A stretch of DNA of 64,000 nt from Cristatella mucedo. Taxonomy: Eukaryota > Bryozoa > Phylactolaemata > Cristatellidae. The position numbers and the translations under genes were made by a program. The notes under the pieces are model-generated. The model was not told the DNA's origin and did no database searches. It saw only the letters and a list, made by a program, of their open reading frames with translations. The DNA lies in contig WPIO01000090.1 of the NCBI GenBank assembly GCA_009760855.2, positions 186,001 through 250,000 on the forward strand. The letters run 5' to 3'. Of the stretch, positions 13,719 through 26,600 are shown one piece after another; positions within the stretch are counted from its first letter, which is position 1; each line of letters starts with the position of its first letter.

Positions 13719-16700
13719 GGTCTAATCACCATCAGTTTTCCAGGTGTTGCACTGCTGTAGCACTCCACACTGTGACCGCCAGTTGCCAGTTGACAATCAC
13801 TGTTGGAACGTGCAGCAGCCTCAGCCATGCCTCTCTTGTCGTAGGCAAATGACACACTGCTAGCCGTGGCTGTGTACTTCTATCCACCGGAGATTTCAAC
13901 TGCCACACGTCCGACGGTGTCCCTGCTGAATGACCAGCCACCACTGCTCGTGCATGCTCTTATGCTGCACTATAGACCATGTGAAGGCCCTTGGCAGCAG
14001 CTATCCGAGGGTCTGAAGATTGATGCCACAGACATACCTCTTGTGAGTCACGCTGCAACGCCCATAGCAGCCTCTGCAGCAACAGCAGCGGAAGCCCATT
14101 CTGCAGCAGCCGTGCAGCCACCACCACTGCAGATGTAGACGTCTTCGAAGCCGCAGCAGCCTCCTCAACACCAGCTGCATCAGCTGGCAAAACTAACCGT
14201 GTTGCCATCTGTGCTCTCGCCCTGGTGGTGTACAGCCCACGGATAACTTCGGTCCTGCTCTGCTCAGTTAGTGTTATCTTATTGATACCAGACCTTGCTA
14301 AAGCCAAAAAGTGCATGTGGAGAGTCGTTAAGATGACCCAGTTCCAATGACAGGTTTACAAAATTTACCTTACTCTCCTGCAGTTTTTAGTAGATTCTTA
14401 ATATGTAATTGTACAACATGGAAGCCAAGTCGGAAGTTCGGGTGTGCTTGTAGTTGTCTGTATAGGCCTGTCAATCAGGAGTTCAGTTTTATCATCATAC
14501 CACCTCAAGTGATTAAGCTACATATATGGATTGCATTTCTAAAAGGCTTGCATTCTCATGACAAAGTAATAGATCGGCAGCATAGGAAATGAGACCGGAT
14601 AATTCACAATCGAAAAAAATCCAATAGAGCTGCATCCAAACTAAGTCTAAACAAACTGAGTCCAAAAAGTGATCTGTAATCGAACCTTTTTTTCATTTCA
14701 CGTTTATCAGTTGATCCTGCAATATAGGTCTAGAAAGGGCATCTTGTAATATTTTAAGTACAACAAAGTTTCAGTCAGTAGCAGCATGCCCAAGTTAGAA
14801 TCTGTGCTTAGGTGTTGGGGACACTGGTCAGAGCACGAAGGCAAAGCACAAAAGGAAACCGAAGTTCAACTTGCTTTTTGGCATTAATGGTTGCGTGTGC
14901 ATTTGACGTTATCTTGTGTTACTTCGTTAGGGTTTGTGTGGATAGTTGGTAGCATACAGTAAACTAGACAAGCAAAGCACCTTCAAAATAATAATATGAC
15001 GTTTGTGTTGAGCCCTAAGACAACAAATTCTCTTTCTAGGCTCTCTATAGATGCTGTAAAGCAAACAAGCCAATTAGTTAAGTGATCATACGCAAAGTAT
15101 CAGCTCACATTGGCACACAAAGTAAAATTCTCATGGACAGTAAATCCTGTAAGCAAAATGTGCACTTTCTAGCTTCTGCTTAAGTTACATGAAGTCGGGG
15201 AGATATCTTGACATCTATCAGGGGTGAGTTCGAGGCTTTAGGATCATTCGAACTATAGGTAAGGTCTCCACGTGATTCAAGGTTGGCTTAGACGCATGGC
15301 TTGATCCTGGGAGCTGTCGGGACGATATCTAGCCTGATTGGGAAGCATTTTGGCTCGAGTATGTGTGCCCCAGTGAGAGAATGAAGTGGCCAAAAACTAG
15401 GTTACGCAAAGTCCATACACTATGTAATGTAATGTAACGTGTCTTGGTCTGTAACTCCACAAAGACTATGTGGGTGTTACAAAGGAGAGTTTTGTATAGC
15501 ATACCGTGCTCACAGCCTTACAGGCTTTTGGTATATATACAATTAGCCAACACACTTCATCTCACGCAACAAATAGAAAATGCTAATACATTTGTTAATG
15601 TTGTATTCCAGTCTAAGCTGGCTTCGAATGTTTGTTTTGTTGCTTAGCTGAAGGTAGACTGACTTGGCTGTGGAACTGATCTGGTAAATGTTTACTTTCG
15701 AACAGAATGCCCAGATTTCATGCTGTGTAATGCCTGTGATGCATCGGCGAGACGAGAGGTAATAATAATAATAATAATACATTTCGTAAAGCATCCTCAA
15801 AGAACTCAGTCTCTTTCTAGGCGCTTTACATTTGCTGCAAAGGAAGCACGATCGAACGGTTGATCGAGAAGGACCTGATGACCAATAAATGGTATTTAAA
15901 GCTACCGAAAGATTAAGCAAAATGACTCTACCTAGGTCTGCATTAATGAGAAAGTCGTTATACACTTGCAGCAGTGCTGACTTTCTGGAGTGATTAACTC
16001 TAAAACCCAAGTGGATCTTGCTAGGTTTAAAGTTGTATGTAACAGCTTAGCTTGTCTGTCAGTACTATTTCCAGTGTCTTTTTTGGAAACAGAATAGGGA
16101 GGCTGGATGGAAGGTGCGTAAGTTCTCCTGGTCAAGCATGCCTTTTTATTGAGTGGCCTGATAATGTTGTTTGAAAAATATGCAAGGACAAGACCTGAAG
16201 CCAAGGACATATATGTAGGGACAAGACCTGAGGTTAGGGGAATACTTAATATTTTAGTACTGCAGGCAACAGCAAATCTATGCAGCTTAGAAGGAGAGTT
16301 GTATTTATAGGATGTAGAGGGCCCAATAGTCGCCTTGGACGGTGAGGTGATTTTCAAGATAAGGTCATCAATGACAGGCTTGAAGGGGGAGAAGTTGATT
16401 TAGCACATAGGCACATGGGTGGGGATGTTACCTTGGGGTGGACTCTCTTCTCTTATCCATCTCCCTTATTAAGAAGCCGGGGAAACTATTTCTACAGATT
16501 TATGCTTATGACTTCTTTACCTAGCTGTGTCTCACCTTGGACTTGGGTTGCTATTGTTGCCGAGTGCTGCTCAGGACTTTAGCCCTGGAGTGCCCTCCTA
16601 CTGCAGCATCTAGATGATTCTCAGCCCCTGGCCTTTGCGAATCCCGGCCACTTTAACTATCAGCTCAAATCCACTCGTACTTGCCATAAATCCAAATCGT

Positions 16701-19700
16701 AGTTTCGTTGCTGCTTCCCACAACAGCGTGGCTCATTAAGCCGTGTTTTGCATTGCTAGCACTAGTTGTCCATAGCCTATGCAAGTGGCAGCATTCTCTC
16801 TTCCACTGCTCCCCACCTGTTGTGCGGTCAAGCTGCAAGCTAATAAGATCATACCAAGCTGGCCCAGTGGCTGAGCTCACTGGCTCGGTATTTCTGGCGT
16901 CCTTTTGCAGGTACCCATGCCCGGCGATGCAATGCCCATCTGCATTGCCCGCTGTCAAATGGCAGCCGACTGGAAGATTCGTCTTGTCGAAAACATCGAA
17001 GCTCAATCATGCCCCGTCCAGAGTGGGTGAGTCGGCGTGCGTGGGGTCAGTTCTAGATATCCGGTTTGTGGTTCGCTCTAGGTTCGTAAGCACTTTTGCT
17101 CTACTACTGGCTTTGACTAGCACGAGAAGGAGAAACCGTCGTCGGCATGCCACTGCATGCGACTTGTTGAGTGAGTGTAAGGGTCGTCAGCATGACCTGT
17201 GCATCGGTAAGGTGCATATGAAGCTGTTCTTGCTCTTACAGCTCGGCTCAAGCAGGCATGTACCCCATTCTCGCCCTGCATCTAAGACGTTCGTGGTGCC
17301 TGAAGCTGGAACCTCTCTTCTTATCTGTGATCTTCGGTCAAAAATCATCCGAGGAACCTCTGAAATATGGGGTACCTCAGGGCTCTGTGCTTGGTCCTGT
17401 TCTTTTCACGGTTTATACTCTCCCTTTGCCGATGTGATTTCCGGGCACAATCCAGGCTCTCACTTTTATGCAGATACCTCAGTTGTACCTCTGCTTTGAT
17501 CCCTACCAGCCCTCTAGCATTTCGAGTTCTCTCAACTCCTTTGCTATGTATTGATGACATCTGCACATGGATGGCAGCAAACTGTGATCAATTAAATTAT
17601 TATAAAACCAACTTACTAGTTATGGGCAAACCAAGTGTGATTCAGAAATTGAAATGCCAGCACTCAAAATCAGCTTGCCAGGATATCTCCTGTTGAATCT
17701 ACACAAAATCTAGGTGTCAGGTTCCAAAGTGACCTTTCATTAGACCATCACATCAGCTCCACAGTCAAGTCTGCCTACTTTCAGCCACATAACATTGCTA
17801 AAATTTGGGCTTGTTTAGACAGGGATACTACATCTAAGTTGGTCTCTGCATTTGTGACATCCAGTCTTGACTTCTGTAACTCAATGCTTGCCGGCCTGTG
17901 CACTCAGGCGCTTACAGCTGGTGCAAGACTCTGCAGCTAGACTTGTCTGTCGTGAGCGGCGCAGTTGCCACATCTCATTACTTCTCACCGACCTGCACTG
18001 GCTTCAAATCAAGCAGTGCATCGACGTCAAGGTTGTATCACTCACTTTAAGGTTCCTTCATTCTTTGGCCCCAGCCTACCTATCAGATCTACTCCCCCTC
18101 CAGGCTAAGCATCACACCACCTGCTTTTCGAAATCTAGCTGTTTACATATACCTCCTACAAACCTCAAATCCTTTAGAGACGGTACCGTTCGTATGCTCC
18201 CAAAGCCTGGAACTCACTCCCGACTTGTCTCACGACAGCTCCTTGTTTGCATTTAAAAAGAAACTAAAAATGCATTTATTTATGACAGCATTTAGTGGTC
18301 CCTGTGATTCGTCCTTTATGTGCCTATGAGTGCTGCCACTAACCACACTTTCATGCAGACTCGGTGCATGTCACCCCTAATCGTGTTATTCTTGTTATTT
18401 ATAGAGCATGCTACCACTAACCATTCGATGGTACTTCCTTTGCAGCAAATATAAAAGTGCCTAGAAAGGGATTGAGTTCTTTGGGAGTGCTATATCAAAT
18501 GTATTGGTAGTAGTGGTATGTAATAATAATGATAATATGGGCAACACTTACTTGGTGTGCACCCTAGGACAAATAAATCTCTCCAGACTCTGTTTTCTTT
18601 GTGAAGATGTATATCAACTGATTGATCATAAATAAATAGTGATCATAAAATGCACGCTATTGCACGATCTGTAACTACTTAAATTGACTAGTGGCATGGA
18701 CAAAGGTCATGCATGCTGTGACAAGTAAATCGGTTGACTTTGCTTAAAATGTCTAGTTTGGGGGGGGATTTTGTGATGTCAGCAGAATAGAGGGATTCCG
18801 GGCTATAGGTGCATAGGAGCTGAATGCTCATTCGTCTAGGGTTGGTCGTCGGCTATTTAGAGGTAGAGTCACAGCTAGGTCACTTGATTCGGAAGAGTTG
18901 CAGGCACGATGCCTAATTAGGAAGTATTTCGAATAGGTTGACCTCGGCAAGTGAATGAAGGGGTCTAAAAGTGAATGATTTGGAGGTCGAAACACTGCTT
19001 GGTTGTATCCTATCCGAGTCTGCTCCTCTGACGAAGCTCACTGTATGCCCTAGCCCAAATGGTTCACTGCAGACATCAGGCTAGCTCGGACTACTAAGTG
19101 CAAGCTTGAACAAACTGGTTTACAAGGATTATTGCAGATTTTGCCGATCCCTCTTATGTGAGGTCAAGTTAAGCTTTTTTTAAACATAGTAGATTGCAGA
19201 TGCACTGTCAAAAATCCTAGTGTCAACCACACCAAACCATCCCCTTAGAGCTCCCATATCAGCAGCTTTCCTAGTGATCCTTGTGGCGATCTAGCAGATC
19301 ATTTCTCTAGTTTTTTTCTAAGCAAGATAGATTTGAGTCCATCTTAAAGGTTAGATGGCCATGGCAATCTTCTACCTCAGTTTCTTGCAGTAAGTACTTG
19401 AATGTTCTTCAAGGCTGCCACTAATGACCTGATCTTGCAGTCCATCTTTAAGTCTAAGACTAATAGCCTGCTAAACCCTATACCTACTGCTCTCATCCTG
19501 AGATCCTTAGATCAACTGCTGCCATGCATAGCTAACGTGATTTCTATGTTCATAGAGTCGAGTTTTATCCCTGCGTCCTTCAAAAGGCTGTTTTAGGCGA
19601 CCCATTAAGAAGGCAACACTTGACCAGGAAAACTTGAGCAACGTTCTCCCAGTGTATCTACTACTGCTCATATATGAGACTTCGGGAACCATTAGTGCAG

Positions 19701-20066
19701 ACAAGCTAAACTTGTATATCATATCTTCAAGCCTGACAAGGAAGTTGTAGTCATGGTTTAGAGGGATACAATCCAAGCAGTCTGCACTCATGCCAGTGTA
19801 TAAAGACCTTCTCGGGAATGCAGATTTTGATAAAGCCCGCTTTTTTTCTGGTTCTTTCTGGAGCTTTTGACACTATTGAGCACCAGCTCCTACTAGTGTG
19901 CCTCCCGTCTCGCTTGGACGTAATGGGCATGGCACTCCAATGGTTTAGATCTTATCTCAGTGGAAGACTCGATAGCATCGCTGGCAATGGACAACATTCA
20001 TCCGAAGAGCCCCTTAAGTATATGGTGCCCTAGGCTTCTGTGCTTGGTATAGTCCTTATGACAATT

Positions 20067-20115
<49 letters not shown>

Positions 20116-23100
20116 GTCGATGTAATTTCCAAACCCAATCTAGGCTTTCATTTCCATGCAGATGACACTCAATCACACCTGCGCTTTCATCCTTCCCTGC
20201 TTCTAGCATCTTGTAACTGTCAAATCTCTCACTGCATGTGTTGCTGACATTCGCACTTGGAAACTCCCAAAATGAGTTATGCTAGAGCCAATTAATTTGT
20301 TATGGGCAAAACCAGCATTACTCAGAAATGGGGAAAACCTCACCTTCAAGATTGAGTCGACTTGTAGCATCTGCACATAGTCTGGGTGTCTTGTCAAGTT
20401 TGACGTTGGATTAAACGACCACATTAGCTATATGTGTAGTCGGCCTACTTTCAGCAACATTGCATTGCAAAAATTGGGGCTCACTTTCGAAATGATACCA
20501 CATATGATACTGCATTTGTCCACGCATTTGTGACGTACCATCTCGATCTGTGTTACTACTTGCAGGCCTCCCGACCTGTGTAATATGGCACTTACAGTTT
20601 GTGCAAAACTAGGCCATTTAGGCTAGTCTGCCGTGAATATAACCACACAATAACCACATTTTCCGTCTCACTGGCTCGAACTTGATCGCTCTTGATTATT
20701 CAGTGTATCGAATTAAAGGCTTTGTCACTGACTTTCAGGTCACCTCCCTCCCTCCCCCTCTCTGTCTGTGGCTTGAGTAGTTGAGCTGTGCCTCTACTAA
20801 ACTAAAAATCCTTAGAAATCGATCCAGACAGATGGCACGACATCCCATGACTTACCGACATATAAACAGATTTAAAAATACCCACCTTTTCCTCACAACA
20901 TTGGTTAGGTTTGCATGAAGAATTCTTTGTGTGCTAATGCAAGCCGACACTGTGCATGTGGTCACTAAGCAATTGACACCTGCTTCCTGTACAGCATATA
21001 TAGTGCCTAGAAAGAGGTTTAGTTGACTGGGATACTAAATAAATCTCTTATTAGAAAAAGTGCAAGTGTTTAAAAATTAATCGGCATCCTCCTTATAGGT
21101 TTGGTGTGCTTATGTAGCTTAAAAATGTGCTCTTTTTGTTGATAAGTCTCATGTCTTATGGTAGGTTTATACTACAAGTACATCTTGCTTTTGCTGTTTC
21201 ACTAATGCAGGCCCACGTTCGCCAGTCTTAACAATAACCTTAAAAAAATCCTCAAGTGGTTTACACACCAAGTGCTGGCGTTTTAATTTATAATCCCCAG
21301 AGAGGTAGCGATTGAAACGAAAAGACTTTAAGGTGTAATGGTCATTTTATATCACCCCAAGAGAGCTAAATCTCCATCGGTGTGCTCTTCTAATCGCTGC
21401 TAGAGAAACAACCACCGATTATTGATTACATTCACGATATTAGTGAGCCGTAATGGCTCACTAGGCAAGGCGGTTGCTTTTCACGACCTCAGCCCCGAGG
21501 TCGTGGGCTCGAATCCTGCAGTGGGCGATCCTTTATCGCCACTGCAAGCGGTGGTGATAGCCGGAAAGGCTCTTCTGTCGATATACAAAAGAGGCTGTTA
21601 AATCAGCTAGCATTTATTTATTTATTTATTTATTTATATCAAGTTAGACAAGTAGGCAAAAGCACATAAGAACATGCTATTGGGGCCACTGGTTAGTAGG
21701 ACCCCCTGTTAGTAACATGTACTGAATCATGCATGGGTAAACATGCAAAACACGCAGGAACAAAAAAGATAAGTTCGGTGGAGTGCGAAAGCTGAGCAGA
21801 ACAGATGCATCTTTCGCTGAAACCTGTACGATGCAAAGTTACTTTAGGAGGGGGAACAGAAGCAATCTCCAAGCTTTCAGTGCATACAAACTAGTGGCAT
21901 TTTTTCAAATTGTTTACCTTCGTATAGCTGATAAGCATATTAGCTGGGCGCCTCTGTTTGCACACCTTCTGTACTTCCTTTATTTACATAGGGAGTCGGT
22001 GTTGATCAATGAGGTTGACATCAAGCAGCCTGGCTTGGATCTATATGAGTTCATAGAGCTTAAAGGTGAGCGCTCACCGCAGCCATCTTTGCTGAAAACG
22101 TGTTTTTTTTATTGTGAGTGCTCACACACATCGCAAAAGCTAGCTTGTTACGATTTAGGGCCATCTGTGACGATGGCCCACTAGGGACGGCGGGTGCTCT
22201 ATGCAAACGAGGTCCAGAGGTCCTGGACTCGAATCCTGCGGTTGGCGATTTTTTTTTCTTGCCACTGCAAGTGGTGGTGATAGCCGTTAAGGCTCTTTTG
22301 CTGCTATACAATTGGAGCTGTAAAACAGCTTATATTCACATTTACTATGTTATTGCCCACTTTGTAGTGTGATTTGGGTCCTTATCCTGCTGCTGCATTA
22401 AGTTGTTGCCCAGAAGACCTTTGACAGACATAACTCTCACGTTTTGGAGCACATCGACGTACAAAATTTTAGTCTATAATGGGAAGGAGTGAGATGCCAC
22501 ATGCTAATGCAGGCATCCGAAAATGAATGTCCCCAACCAATGATACCTTCAGTGGCATGTTGACCAGTATGCCACGGTCAGTCTTTGTAATAAAACTATC
22601 CGGCAAGTGAGTTATTGTTTTGTTCAGCTACAAGGCCTTTCCCTTGTTACTGAATTATATTCGCATATGCAAGCCAACGTCTCACCGATTGCGGTCCTGC
22701 CATCCTCGAAGTGGCACACAGTGGCCCCCTAGCCTTCCTGTGAGATAGTGGAGATTTTAATTATTAGATCAGCTCGAAATCTAATTGTCATATTCCAAAG
22801 CGACCTCTCGTTAGACGACCATATCAGCTCCACGGTCAAATCTGCCTATTTTCAGCTTCATAACATTGCTAAAATTCGGGCTTGTTTAGATAAGGATACC
22901 ACGTCGAAGTTGGTCCATGCATTCGTGACATCTCGTCTCGACTTCTGCTACTCACTGCCTACTGGCCTACCAGCATGTGCGATCAGGCGATTGCAGCTGG
23001 TGCAAAACTCTGCAGCTAGGCTTGTCTGTCGTGAGCATCGCAGTTGCCACGTTACACCACTTCTCGCCGACCTGCACTGGCTACCAGTCAAGCAACGGAT

Positions 23101-23605
23101 TGACTTCAAGGTTTTGTCGCTCACTTTTAGGTCCCTTCATTCTATGGCTCCAGCCTATCTCTCCGACATACTCCCCCATCAGGCCAAGCATCGTACCACC
23201 CGCTTTTCGGAATCCAACAGTCTAGAAATACCTCATACAAACCTTGAATCCTTTGGAGACCGTGCATTTAGTTCATATGCTCCCAAAGCTTGGAACTCCC
23301 TCTGACCTGCGTCAGAACATCCCCTGACCTGACCACATTTAAAGGGAACTTAAAAACACCTATTTAGGACAGCATTTAGTGGGTCCCTGTGATTCGTCCT
23401 TGATGCGCTTCTGCGTGCTGACACTGTGCATGCTGCCACTAACCACATTTGCATGGTGACCCTGTGCATGTCACCCCTAACCATGCTATTCATTTTGTTT
23501 GTTTATCAAGCATGATTTTACTCACCATTCAATTGCATTTCCCTTTGCAGCAAATGTAAAGCGCCTAGCAAGAGATTAAGTTCTCTGAGGGCGCTTTATC
23601 AAGTA

Positions 23606-23636
<31 letters not shown>

Positions 23637-26600
23637 GTCGTGTTTTCTTTGCAACAAATGTGAAGTGCCTCGAAAGAGATTGAGTTCTCTGAAGGGGCTT
23701 TATCAAGTGTATTATTATTATTATTATTATTATTCCGTGAAAGGCCCTTAGGGTGAGCTTTTTTTGGAATCCCTGGCTATCTTATGAAGTTTCAATTTCG
23801 CACAGCTTTGACTTATCCCTAGATGACAGTGACTTCTGTAGTTAATGCCTTATTTATTAAGTGCTACCAATATGCCCTAATAGAGCTTGCCATCTCCATC
23901 GTCTGTAGAATATTCCATTAGTGCTAGCTACTACCGAGACAGCCTGATTTGGAATTTACTTCATGCTGGCACATTGTGGTAATCCATTCACACGTGTCAC
24001 GAAAATGTTCATGACTCAAGTTCTGTACAGCCTTATTTCTAAAATGTGTTTTTAAGATTACTGTTTTCGTAGGATTAAATTTGCCGATTTGATGCATATC
24101 TGCTACTGAGGTGCTCTTTGATATCAAAGCTCGTTAGTAGCTCTATATTTTGGATGGCATCTCCATCGCTAGGTACCTACTTCCTGTGCCGCAAAGCACT
24201 CACATCCTGGGCCGCAAGACTTACTTCCTGGGCCAAAAGGCTGCTCCTTGCTGTTGGAAGCCTGCCTTAACCAGGGTACGTGAATACCGTGGACATGATT
24301 ATAGTTAATGCAACCTAAAACAATTAAAAGCCTACACTTGATGTTACAGGTTTTGCATGAGCACATTTGGAGCTTTGCGAGAGGGTAACTAGGGATGGAA
24401 CCAGGCGTCTGTGATGTTTATGTTGTCGCATCCCACTAAATAGCAAAAAAGGAAGAAATGTTTATTCTTCCTGGTATGGCTCAGGCTAAACCCTTATCAG
24501 ATTGGTCTGAACTGCTAGTCACCTGTTTACCGCAATCTTGATACAAATCTGTGATGGCTTCTGCTCTCATCTTCAAATTCCTGACCCTTGGAACAACTCG
24601 CAGTACGTTGGGGCCGGTTGTACTGTTCCATCAAGTTTGGTATGCCACTTGCAAGGAATGTATAATAGGTGCTCTGAGCTCTCTGGCCCATTGGTCGTTG
24701 TGTTGTTTTTTCTGCTCTGTCTTTTAACGGCAGTGCATCTGTCATCTTTCAAATGCTGGGCAATCACAAACAGCCTGCCTACATGTGCTTGCACTTGGTC
24801 GAGTGTTGGCTTGATAAGCATGTGCTATTGCTCCGTGGGCCTACGCTCCTTGGGTCAATTGCTACCTCGATCGTGATGTCAGCCTCTGTGGTGCTGCAGG
24901 GCCTGGTGGATTGGATGCTTCTGATTACATGATTGTTGTCTACATCGTAACCAAGGCAGCCCACACGAGTTTTGAAATTTCATTGAAAGGAAGGTTTAGC
25001 CCCACTGGGTTCTTTGTCATTGGGTCAAGTAACGTTGGAGCTGCAATGCCGTTCCCTGACAATGTGCAGGTGGGTTCTGTGCTGCACAACTCGATGTTTT
25101 ACTGTGTGCCATTTTGATGGAAGATTGTAAAATAGCAACTCTGAAGTTGTGCAATGCCCTCTGTTTAGCACTGTAGCATGAGTGGCTTATAGGGCTTACA
25201 TCAAACCTAAGACGATCTGTCTAAGCTGTACTAACCCTTCCACACCACACCCTGGTCAATCTGACAGAAATTAGAAACACAACATAGATCAAGCTTTAGG
25301 CAAACACAAGGAACTTCTTCCTACACTTATGATTACAGATGACTCTTGCATAGAGCATGAATTGCAAGGAATCGTTGCATTGCAACCATGGCATTGTTTG
25401 AGCCCGTGGGCTTTGTTAAGAATAATGTGGTTGCTGGAGTCTCGCCTGGCCGCCCTTAGCAGGTGCAATGGTTTCAGCTCGATACCCAATAGCAAGTAAA
25501 AATATTTATTCAAACAGTTTATAGGGGCTTGGAGTATGCATATGCAGATGAGTGCATATTGTTTCTAATGAGTGTGGCAGCTCCTGAATTGTTTCGGGCA
25601 AAGTGTAGCACATACATAGCTAATGAATGCTCAACCTCGTAGCCGATCACAACTACTGGTATAATTAGTGCCTCGAAGCATTTCTGCCTAGTAGTACAAG
25701 CCGCTTCGATGTGTACCGAAAAATATTAGAGAACAGCAGTGATCAATATTGCCTGTAACTCGGAAATGAGCCGGTGTGCGAGGGCAAGCTCATCTTAGCT
25801 AGGAGGTGATGGAAAACTGGCAGGTCTGTATTTGGTTTTGCGTTGATGAACTTATAGAAAACCTGTGTTGATATCGTGATGTGAGAATGCATTCCCCACC
25901 CTTATCGCAATGCCGCACCTTTACTGCCGAGCTGGTTTGGTCTAGCGGTTAAGGTGCTCACCCCGACCAAGGTCTGACTGAGGTCGTGGGCTCGAGCCCT
26001 GAGGCATATGTGAAGCGCCTGAATAGAGATTAAGTTCTCTTGGGGCACTATATAAATGAATTATATATTTTTTTTCTAAACGTTGTCTGGCAGTACTAGG
26101 CTGGGGAGCTCTTCCAACCTTGACTAGCCAATCGGATCGCAGTGTTCCTGCTGCTAAGAGTGTGCAACGGTGCTAGCCAATTAGTGTGTAGCTCTCCTGA
26201 GCCGCAGACGACAGGGAGCTCCGGTTAGCATTAACGCCTTCTGGACTTTAGTTGATAATTGAATGCTGAGTTTGGTTGTGTTCCAAGTGGTTTGCTGTTT
26301 AGCAATACGCCCACATTGATGCTCACAACAATTGGTAGCAGAGAATGGTTGAATCTACAGACTTCACGATCGGAAAAACCGGCAAGATGGTGTTTGAACA
26401 TATGGTATTTAGAGGCAGCCCTTAACTTTTGTCCTGGTTAAATTCTTTTGAGCAGGCGGTGGTCCCACATTATCGATAGAAATGCCGCTTAAGTGAGTCA
26501 TTATCTGTTTTCTTTGGGGTTCTGCCTTAAGCTTTTATTGTGAACAGCCGGAGGCCATAGACGATTACGAGCTGTTTTGCCGCAAGCTTGTTTGGCTGTG

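Noticed and set aside
13556-13855. Open frames with long His-Thr or Cys-Val repeats over the (TG)n tract
   Set aside because: They are translations of a dinucleotide microsatellite; the same occurs at 62.35-62.75 kb and 63.15-63.54 kb.
16708-17499. A 263-codon + frame overlapping exon 7
   Set aside because: It is in a different frame from exon 7 and runs into LINE sequence; its protein has no recognisable features.
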